A stretch of 8,559 nucleotides of DNA. It comes from Anaerolineales bacterium UBA6131. GTDB lineage: Bacteria; Chloroflexota; Anaerolineae; UBA2200. The notes beneath the pieces were generated by a model that had not been told where the DNA came from, made no database searches, and was given only the letters and a program-made list of their open reading frames with translations. Both the position numbers and the translations under genes were made by a program. Shown in pieces: positions 1-5,585 of this stretch (positions within the stretch are counted from its first letter, which is position 1; each line of letters begins with the position of its first letter). The DNA is taken from the NCBI GenBank assembly GCA_002435875.1, contig DIVN01000159.1:1-8559 (forward strand), read 5' to 3'.

Positions 1-122
1 GGGATGCGCTCGCGGTTCATCACCCATTCGTGGCGCCCCAACTGTGAGTACAGCCCCCAGTGGACGAACAGCCCCAGACGTGCTTCCCTGAACCAGCACA
101 GTCGCTCGTGCTCATCGGCCAT
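1..122 (-). CDS. alpha-L-fucosidase (GH29), N-terminal fragment, runs off left edge
   Basis: The first 40 codons of a protein are readable from an ATG at 122-120. They include the segments CWFREARLGLFVHWGLYS and HEWVMNRERIP. In GH29 retaining alpha-L-fucosidases, which remove terminal L-fucose from glycans, the N-terminal barrel strand reads W-F/W-R-E-A-R-F-G-L-F-I-H-W-G, with the His of the HWG motif lining the fucose pocket. That His is present here. The start lies only 8 bases after the stop of the upstream permease gene and has no clear Shine-Dalgarno of its own, so translational coupling in the same operon is likely. No signal peptide is visible before the catalytic domain, which suggests a cytoplasmic enzyme acting on imported oligosaccharide (inference). 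The nucleophile and acid/base residues lie outside the window, so intactness cannot be judged. Confidence 0.88.
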   Translation of the reverse strand, partial: MADEHERLCWFREARLGLFVHWGLYSQLGRHEWVMNRERI

Positions 123-130
123 CGCGGCGC

Positions 131-1036
131 CTAGCCCTTGACGGAGCCAAGCGTGAGGCCCTTGACAAAGTAGCGCTGCAGGAACGGATACACTAGCAGG
201 ATCGGGATCGTGGCAACCAAGATCATCGCAGTCGAGAGGCCCTCGGGGGTCAGTTCGTTAAAGGACTGACCCATCCGCTCAGCCGTGCCTCCGGCGGCCG
301 TGCCGGACTTTTGAATCATCTGAGAGGTAACCCGCGCGTACAGGTAGCTCTGCAGAGGCCACATTCTGATCTCATCCATATAGATCACGCCGTCGAACCA
401 ACTGTTCCAGTGGCCTACCGCACTGAACAGTGATATCGTGGCCAGCACCGGCAATGATACCGGCAGAAAGATGCGAAAGAGGATGTCCCAGTGCGAGGCG
501 CCGTCCAACTCGGCCGCCTCGGTCAGCTCAACCGGTATGCCACGGAAAAAGTTCATCACAAGGATGACCGAAAAGACCGCCAGAGCGCCGGGAAGGATCA
601 GCACCAGAAAGTTGTTGGTGAGATGCAGGCTGCGCATCGCCATGTAGGTCGGGATCAGGCCCCCGCCGAACATGCCACTGAACAGCATGATCATCTTGAA
701 GGGTGTTCTGCCGAACATCGGCACGGAGTCGCGCGACAAGGGATAGGCGGTCATGATCGTCATGATCAGCATGGCCGACACACCGAACACCACGCGAACA
801 ACGGATACCCCAAACGAGCGCATGAACTGCGGCTCTTTGAGAACGAATTGATAGTTCTGCGTGTGAAAGTCGACGGGCCACAAGCCTACAGCCCCCATTT
901 TGATGGCCGCGTTTGAGCTGAGCGACAACGAGATGACGTGTATGAAGGGGGCAACACATAAGAAGGCAAGCAGTGCCATCATCAGGTACAGGAATATCGT
1001 AAAGAGCCGGTCGCCCAGGCTGTTTTCCGCGATCAC
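131..1036 (-). CDS. carbohydrate ABC transporter permease, MalG/LplC type (CUT1)
   Basis: This is an inner-membrane subunit of a CUT1-family sugar importer. From the GTG start the protein is 301 aa. It has an N-terminal hydrophobic helix (about 11-34), several further TM segments and a C-terminal helix before the ending YFVKGLTLGSVKG, a tail typical of LplC/YtcP-like permeases. The cytoplasmic EAA loop that docks the ATPase is clear at about 173-192: EAAELDGASHWDILFRIFLP. Start choice: an upstream in-frame ATG at 1063 would add nine residues, but a full AGGAGG lies at 1048-1043, inside that extension and six bases before the GTG at 1036. The GTG is therefore preferred. The gene sits 78 bp downstream of the first permease and 8 bp upstream of the fucosidase, consistent with one transcript. 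The family is secure; the substrate is inferred from the fucosidase neighbour. Confidence 0.93.
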   Translation of the reverse strand: MIAENSLGDRLFTIFLYLMMALLAFLCVAPFIHVISLSLSSNAAIKMGAVGLWPVDFHTQNYQFVLKEPQFMRSFGVSVVRVVFGVSAMLIMTIMTAYPLSRDSVPMFGRTPFKMIMLFSGMFGGGLIPTYMAMRSLHLTNNFLVLILPGALAVFSVILVMNFFRGIPVELTEAAELDGASHWDILFRIFLPVSLPVLATISLFSAVGHWNSWFDGVIYMDEIRMWPLQSYLYARVTSQMIQKSGTAAGGTAERMGQSFNELTPEGLSTAMILVATIPILLVYPFLQRYFVKGLTLGSVKG

Positions 1037-1042
1037 GGTAGA

Positions 1043-1048
1043 CCTCCT
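1043..1048 (-). promoter_or_regulatory. ribosome binding site deciding the second permease start
   Basis: On the minus strand AGGAGG is followed by a six-base spacer and GTG at 1036-1034. The longest ORF begins upstream at an ATG at 1063-1061 that has no comparable motif, and this Shine-Dalgarno would lie inside it. Confidence 0.75.
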
Positions 1049-1083
1049 CTCGGTCAGCGGCATCTCGACGGCATCGTGGCAAT

Positions 1084-1098
1084 CGGCGCTGGACGCCG
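1084..1098 (-). repeat. short intergenic hairpin between the two permease genes
   Basis: CGGCG and CGCCG (1084-1088 and 1094-1098) flank a five-base loop in the 78-bp gap between the two permease genes. The stem is only 5 bp and no T-tract follows, so it is at most a minor mRNA structure. In GC-rich DNA it could be chance. Confidence 0.3.
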
Positions 1099-1114
1099 CG
1101 TCGCCAATACGGAG

Positions 1115-2098
1115 CTAGAACACACGATAGTTGGCGAACTTGTCGGCCAGCCAGTAGGAGACGAGGATCAGCACAAAGCCGACGCCTCCCTGCAGGAGCC
1201 CCACTGCAGTTCCCAGACTATAGTCCGGCATGCCTCCTGAGCCCACGAGGCCGACCCGGTAGATGTAGGTATCCAGGATATCGCCGGTCTTGTAGACCAC
1301 CGGGTTGTAGAGAACCAGAACCTGCTCGAAACCGGCGCTCAGAATGCCCCCCAAGCTCAGGCAGCTCATTAGGATGATGAGGGTCTTTATGCCGGGCAGC
1401 GTGATGTGGCGCATGCGTTGAAAGCGATCCGCGCCATCTACAGCCGCGGCCTCATACAGCTCTGGATTGATGTTGGTCAGGGCGGCGAGGTAGATCACAG
1501 CCCCCCAGCCGAACTCTTTCCAGGTTTCGAGACCGATAAGGGTCCACGGGAATACCGCTGGGTCACTCAGGAAGCGGATGGGCTCCAGGCCAAAGCTCGT
1601 CACGATCTGGTTGACCGCTCCCTTGGTCGACAGGATCTGCACCATCATCCCGCCGATGATGATCCACGAAAGAAAATGCGCAAGCGTGGTCATTGTCTGC
1701 ACCGTCCGCTTGAAAAAGTGGCTGCGCACCTCGTTCAAGAACAGGGCGAACAGTATTGCTACGATCTGTCCCACGACGATTTTGCCGACAGCGATCGAGA
1801 TCGTGTTGCGCAGGATCGGTAGGGCATAATCGCTGCTGAAGAACCGACTGAAGTTCTTCAGGCCCACCCATGGCGACTTGGCAAAGCCAGCCACAGGGCT
1901 GTATTTCTTGAATGCGAACAGGATGCCCCACATGGGGTAGAACCTGAACAGGATCATGCTGACAATAGCCGGAATCAGCATCACATACAGCGGCCAGTGC
2001 TGCTGAAAATGCGTCCGCCAGTTGATCTTGGCTCGCCCGACTTTGGGCGCGGCCGGCGGGGCCAGCTCTACTTCCTTAAGCACAACACTGCTGTCCAT
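1115..2098 (-). CDS. carbohydrate ABC transporter permease, MalF/LplB type (CUT1)
   Basis: This is the partner membrane subunit of the CUT1 sugar importer. From the ATG at 2098 the protein is 327 aa. A charged/Pro-rich cytoplasmic N-terminus leads into a first TM helix (LYVMLIPAIVSMILFRFYPM), followed by further TM segments. The EAA loop is at about 216-235 (EAAAVDGADRFQRMRHITLP), and the protein ends SYWLADKFANYRVF, as in LplB/YtcP-type permeases. Start choice: the frame is open up to a GTG at 2179, only 4 bp after the upstream stop. That 27-residue extension has no Shine-Dalgarno and would translate a perfect inverted repeat (2127-2167), so the ATG at 2098 is preferred. Its own Shine-Dalgarno is weak (GGAG two bases before ATG, or a more distant AGGG), which may mean lower translation than the binding protein. 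The family is secure; the start is moderately so. Confidence 0.92.
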   Translation of the reverse strand: MDSSVVLKEVELAPPAAPKVGRAKINWRTHFQQHWPLYVMLIPAIVSMILFRFYPMWGILFAFKKYSPVAGFAKSPWVGLKNFSRFFSSDYALPILRNTISIAVGKIVVGQIVAILFALFLNEVRSHFFKRTVQTMTTLAHFLSWIIIGGMMVQILSTKGAVNQIVTSFGLEPIRFLSDPAVFPWTLIGLETWKEFGWGAVIYLAALTNINPELYEAAAVDGADRFQRMRHITLPGIKTLIILMSCLSLGGILSAGFEQVLVLYNPVVYKTGDILDTYIYRVGLVGSGGMPDYSLGTAVGLLQGGVGFVLILVSYWLADKFANYRVF

Positions 2099-2126
2099 AA
2101 CTCCACGCCCTGCTTTCTTGAGGCTT

Positions 2127-2167
2127 GCATTTGGGGGCAGAGACTGAACGTCTTCGCCCCCAAATGC
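2127..2167 (-). repeat. intergenic hairpin between binding-protein and permease genes
   Basis: The arms GCATTTGGGGGC (2127-2138) and GCCCCCAAATGC (2156-2167) are perfect 12-bp reverse complements around a 17-base loop. Inside the loop, AGAC (2141-2144) and GTCT (2150-2153) can extend the stem after one G-U pair and one mismatch. It lies in the 85-bp gap between the binding-protein stop and the preferred permease start. No T-run follows on the transcribed strand, so it does not look like a simple intrinsic terminator. A 3' stabilising or processing hairpin that keeps binding-protein mRNA above permease mRNA, as known for malE-malF-type operons, is the better reading (inference). Confidence 0.8.
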
Positions 2168-2183
2168 CACAGGAACCACTACG

Positions 2184-3995
2184 CTAGCTATTAATCGACC
2201 TGTACCACGCGCTTACTTCTGCGGTGATGTCGTCGCCCCCGTTCGCTTTCCACTCTTGCACAAACTCATCAAAACGCTCGATCGGGTCGTTCCCAACGAT
2301 GATGTTCAGGAACACGGTGTCTTCCAGCGTTTTGAGGTCGGGGAGGCGCTCCGTCATCTTGGGGCCGGGCGTGCCCCAGAACTGGTTAACGATCTGCACC
2401 GCTTGCGTCTCGTACGAATAGTTGAACCCCTCGACGCTGCGCTGGTTGGCCTTACTGGACACCAGATAGCGTTGTGCCTTGTTTAGCTTGGTTTTGTCAG
2501 GTTCATTCATCCACTTGAAAGCCGGGGCGTAGATGTCATACTGCTGCGATGGATAACCCGGGTTGTTGTTCCAGCCGAACTCCACACAGTGCCAGGTTCC
2601 CGGATAGGGACCGATGACGACTTCGCAGTTCTCGTCAAAGGCCCAGTCCCAGCCCTCCAAGAAGGCCGTGTCATGGTCAAAGGCGCCGTACTGCTGGTAC
2701 TTTTCCCAGTTGGCGTGGAACTCGGTCTGCCAGTTGAGGTTGTTGATCAGAGCCTCGATGACCACGGGATCGAGCCCCGCCCTGAAGATCACGGGCGCAC
2801 CCCAACTCATGGTCGCCCAGCGGCCCTGCTTCCCTTCGGGCCCCTTGGGGTAGGGCATGATAACTTGCAGGAACTCGGGGATCTTTTCGTTCACGTTCAG
2901 GTCAATGTTATAGTTCCAGAACGGCGAGAACCAGATGCCGCACTTTTCCGAGCTCACGCTCTGGTAGCCGCCCGGGTAGGGATCGTAGGTGATGAAATCC
3001 GGGTCCATCAGCCCCTCGGCATACCAGGACCTGATCTGGGCCAGAGCCTGCTTGACCCCATCCGACAGGCTGTCGTATGTCAGTCCGCCGGCCCCGTCCT
3101 CGACCCACGCGCCGGGCATGTGACCGTAGGCGCCCAGCACCGGGGCGAGGTCGACCATCCAGGTTACCAATTGCTTGGAGGCCGCGATGCCGTACTCGCA
3201 GATGCCGGCTTTCTTCCAAGCCCGCGCAACCTCGGTGATGTCGTCGATCGTCTCGGGCATCTTCATGCCGACCTTGTCCAGCCAGTCCTGTCGGATGAAG
3301 CCGATATCATCATTATCTGCGGGACCCGACTGCATCGGGATCCCGTAGAGCTTGCCATCCTGCAGCACCTGTTTCCAGGCATAGTGGTCGGGATAGCCCT
3401 TCTTTTCCTTGACCAGCGGCGATGCCGTGGCCTCCCAGATCTCCTTGAATTCGGCCAGGGCGCCAAAGTCGATCAGCTCCTGAAGGAAGGTGCCACTCGC
3501 CTGCCACATATCCGGCGGGTCGCCTGACGCGATGGCCGTGTTGAGCTTCTGGCTGTCGGCAGCCGGATCGCCTGCGGGCTCCCACTTGGACATGTAGCGC
3601 ACGTCCGTGTGCTCCAGGATGCGGTTGTACATGGGGTTGTTGTACTTGTTGTAGGGACCGTTCTCTGGCAGCGAGTCGTACCTCTCGCCGAGAACGATGT
3701 TCACCTCGACGGGCGGGTCGTACTTTTTGAACGGCTCGGGGAAGGTGGGGGTCCAGTCCATCTCGCACTCGCCGGGCCCGGGCGTGGCCGTGACGACCAC
3801 TTCTTTTTCCACGACGGTGGTCACCTGCTTTTCGACAACCGAGGTGACCTCAACCTCCTCCTTGACGACGACCGTCTGCTTGACCTCGACGGTCTCCTTG
3901 ACCACATTGGGCGTGCAGGCTGCCACCAACGTGGCGCCCGACGCGACGACGCCGGCCCGCAGCATCTGCCGTCTGGTCAGTCTTGAGCTGTGCAT
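2184..3995 (-). CDS. extracellular sugar-binding lipoprotein of ABC importer (CUT1, COG1653-like)
   Basis: This 603-aa protein would capture an oligosaccharide outside the membrane and deliver it to the two permeases encoded downstream. The N-terminus has a Tat-like motif (TRRQMLRAG), a hydrophobic stretch and a lipobox VAAC with the lipidated Cys at residue 27. Residues about 30-74 form a low-complexity Val/Glu/Lys/Thr stalk ending VVVTATPGPG, a linker I associate with Chloroflexota binding proteins. From about 75 on it resembles large LplA/YtcQ-type family 1 binding proteins, with the segments IASGDPPDMWQ, FIRQDWLDKVGMKMPETIDD and WATMSWGAPVIF. The start is well supported: AAGGAGG (4008-4002) sits six bases before the ATG. 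It is the first gene of the operon, 85 bp ahead of the permease. Ligand specificity cannot be read; a fucosylated glycan is inferred from the fucosidase. Confidence 0.94.
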   Translation of the reverse strand: MHSSRLTRRQMLRAGVVASGATLVAACTPNVVKETVEVKQTVVVKEEVEVTSVVEKQVTTVVEKEVVVTATPGPGECEMDWTPTFPEPFKKYDPPVEVNIVLGERYDSLPENGPYNKYNNPMYNRILEHTDVRYMSKWEPAGDPAADSQKLNTAIASGDPPDMWQASGTFLQELIDFGALAEFKEIWEATASPLVKEKKGYPDHYAWKQVLQDGKLYGIPMQSGPADNDDIGFIRQDWLDKVGMKMPETIDDITEVARAWKKAGICEYGIAASKQLVTWMVDLAPVLGAYGHMPGAWVEDGAGGLTYDSLSDGVKQALAQIRSWYAEGLMDPDFITYDPYPGGYQSVSSEKCGIWFSPFWNYNIDLNVNEKIPEFLQVIMPYPKGPEGKQGRWATMSWGAPVIFRAGLDPVVIEALINNLNWQTEFHANWEKYQQYGAFDHDTAFLEGWDWAFDENCEVVIGPYPGTWHCVEFGWNNNPGYPSQQYDIYAPAFKWMNEPDKTKLNKAQRYLVSSKANQRSVEGFNYSYETQAVQIVNQFWGTPGPKMTERLPDLKTLEDTVFLNIIVGNDPIERFDEFVQEWKANGGDDITAEVSAWYRSINS

Positions 3996-4298
3996 ACTGT
4001 GCCTCCTTGGCGCGCATTACAAGATTCCCAATGATTCTGCCTGGACCTGTCGACGAACACTCAGTTCGCACGACCTCCTTTCGCCTGCTCGCCGCAAAGC
4101 CGCATGTAGGGCGCCAGGTGCAGTCGCGGATCGCACCCGGCGGAATCGTTCTTTGGTGGTAATGAGGTCGTGGGCGGCACCACGCTTGGAGCTGGATCCA
4201 CATTCATCATAGCACGCCCCGTGGAGCAGCATCTGACAGGCGCCTGCCAACTTCCGCCATCTTTTTGATAGGGCTAGCCTTGCGGATCGGCCCACCAG
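3996..4298. other. divergent intergenic region and putative operon leader
   Basis: No convincing gene lies between the binding-protein start and the promoter of the divergent regulator. The stretch would be the 5' leader of the leftward operon if the extended -10 candidate near 4206-4214 is used. It contains an imperfect dyad at 4049-4074 (GTCG, CGAAC / GTTCG, CGAC), a second at 4114-4140 (CC, GGTGC / GCACC, GG), and a small one at 4169-4184 (CGTGG/CCACG). On the minus strand, GAAAGGAGGT at 4082-4073 is a near-perfect anti-16S match with no gene start at normal spacing. These could be operators or leader RNA structure. ORFs crossing the region in other frames look like shadows. Confidence 0.5.
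4206..4214 (-). promoter_or_regulatory. candidate extended -10 promoter for the transport operon
   Basis: The minus strand reads TGCTATGAT, a TG-N extended -10 with five of six -10 matches. I see no good -35 at 16-18 bp, which extended -10 promoters can tolerate. Transcription would start near 4199 and leave a leader of about 200 nt before the binding-protein ATG. The call is by eye only. Confidence 0.4.
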
Positions 4299-4327
4299 TT
4301 GACTCCGGGGCCGCCTCCATCTATGAT
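4299..4327 (+). promoter_or_regulatory. sigma70-type promoter of the response regulator gene
   Basis: TTGACT (4299-4304) and TATGAT (4322-4327) are each one base off consensus and are separated by exactly 17 bp. Transcription would start near 4334, giving a leader of about 34 nt before the ATG at 4368. The elements coincide with the TTG and first ATG of the longest possible ORF, which argues that neither is the real start codon. Confidence 0.7.
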
Positions 4328-4367
4328 CTCTGTGAATGCTTGTGGAAGGAAGGCAGACAAGGACGCC

Positions 4368-5585
4368 ATGCAGGACGAGTCGACGCATATCAGCCTGAGT
4401 GACGTGCGCAGCGCCTTGGCGCACCTCGATGATCCGGCGTACTTGGAGAGCCACGCGTTAGGCCAAGCCCTGCAGGTTGTCACGGAATCGCCTGGTATCT
4501 CGCGCGGACAGGTGCTGAGACGCGTTCTCAGACTATCGATCGAGGAGCTCGATCCTGGCCCGCACGTGCCGCCCAGCTCGGCTGAAGGCAGGCCCTACCA
4601 CGTTCTGAGCCGCCACTATGTGACCAAGCAGAGCATCGCCTTCATCGGCGATGCGCTCGGCGTGAGCGAACGCCAAGCTTACCGTGAGCTCAATCGGGCG
4701 CTGACGGCGCTGGTGCGTATCCTTGCCAGCATGGACGGGCGCTCGCCGGAGCGGCCAAGCCGGGACCTGCCGAACGGAGCCGACAGCAGCGTGGTGCGCG
4801 AAGCGTTCGACCGCATCTCAAGCGTGGAGCCCCAAGACGTGGACCTCGGCAGGCTGATCGCCGATGCCGTGTCGGACCTCAGCCAGCTTGCGCGCGACAG
4901 GGGCGTCGTCCTGGAATACAGCGACAGCCCCAGCATTGTCACCGTCCAGTACAACCGCATCGCCTTGAGGCAGGCCATCCTGAATCTGTTAAGCCAGTCG
5001 ATTCAGACACATCAGGCCAGAACGATCGTACTGCGGCTGACCCGGGAGGGCGACACGGCCCTGCTGACATGCGAGTATCAGCCTGTCGCGTCGTATGAGC
5101 CCACACCTCCGGCGCAGCCAGGAGGTGTGGCCAACCAGTTGTTCGGTCTCCTGGGCATAGAGCTGGATAGCGAGCACTTCGCTGACGGACGTCTTCTGGT
5201 GCGGATACGCATTCCCGTCCGCCGTGGCCACATCCTCCTTGTCATTGACGACAATGCCGGTTTCGGTGCCCTCGTGCGACGCTATCTCCGCGATCAGCCG
5301 TTCAGGGTCTACGCTGCCCTCGACTACCGCGAGGCACTGCAGACGATGCAGAAGGTATCTCCGGACGTCATCCTGCTTGACGTGATGATGCCTGCCCAGG
5401 ACGGCTGGGAAATCCTCAAGAGTGTGCGCAGTCATGCTGCGGGACGTCGCGCCCGCGTGATAGTCTGCTCCATCATCGATGATCCGGACCTGGCCTACGC
5501 CCTGGGCGCCGATGGTTTCTTGCACAAACCCGTGTCCAGGGCCGATCTTGTTCAGTCCTTGACGCGGGTCATGCTGTCGGCGTAG
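4368..5585 (+). CDS. response regulator with N-terminal HTH, degenerate ATPase-like middle and C-terminal receiver
   Basis: From the ATG at 4368 (AAGGA four bases upstream) the protein is 405 aa. Residues about 74-119 form a sigma-region-4-like helix-turn-helix (LSRHYVTKQSIAFIGDALGVSERQAYRE), after a helical N-terminus. Residues about 156-283 resemble a GHKL/HATPase fold: the N-box-like LRQAILNLLSQS is recognisable, but there is no DxGxG box, so ATP binding is doubtful. Residues about 288-405 are a CheY-like receiver with acidic pair VIDDN (D294, D295), phosphoacceptor D338 in LLDVMMP, Ser368 and the Lys-Pro pair at K387. It probably binds DNA when phosphorylated, with the neighbouring hybrid kinase as likely donor (inference). 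The frame opens earlier at a TTG at 4299, but that region is the promoter. The 3' end overlaps the convergent kinase gene by 34 bp. Placing the DNA-binding domain first and the receiver last reverses the usual OmpR/NarL order. Confidence 0.85.
   Translation: MQDESTHISLSDVRSALAHLDDPAYLESHALGQALQVVTESPGISRGQVLRRVLRLSIEELDPGPHVPPSSAEGRPYHVLSRHYVTKQSIAFIGDALGVSERQAYRELNRALTALVRILASMDGRSPERPSRDLPNGADSSVVREAFDRISSVEPQDVDLGRLIADAVSDLSQLARDRGVVLEYSDSPSIVTVQYNRIALRQAILNLLSQSIQTHQARTIVLRLTREGDTALLTCEYQPVASYEPTPPAQPGGVANQLFGLLGIELDSEHFADGRLLVRIRIPVRRGHILLVIDDNAGFGALVRRYLRDQPFRVYAALDYREALQTMQKVSPDVILLDVMMPAQDGWEILKSVRSHAAGRRARVIVCSIIDDPDLAYALGADGFLHKPVSRADLVQSLTRVMLSA
5552..5585. other. 34-bp tail-to-tail overlap of regulator and kinase genes
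   Basis: The plus-strand regulator stops with TAG at 5583-5585. The minus-strand kinase stops with TGA at 5554-5552. The last codons of each are therefore antisense to the other, and there is no intergenic space or hairpin with a T-tract for a terminator on either side of this junction. Confidence 0.9.

Noticed and set aside
528..1082. Second minus-strand frame of 184 codons overlapping the MalG-type permease
   Set aside because: It is the +1 shadow of a permease with a clear EAA motif. Its product is Arg/His-rich with no hydrophobic pattern.
2589..3527. Long plus-strand open frame of 312 codons
   Set aside because: It lies wholly antisense to the binding-protein gene, whose reading frame has a clear signal peptide, lipobox and family motifs. 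The antisense translation shows no recognisable domain and is a high-GC shadow frame.
3770..3910. Repetitive DNA in the binding-protein stalk as a CRISPR-like or tandem array
   Set aside because: Units are imperfect, lack regular spacing and spacers, and are explained by the repetitive Val/Glu/Lys/Thr protein sequence.
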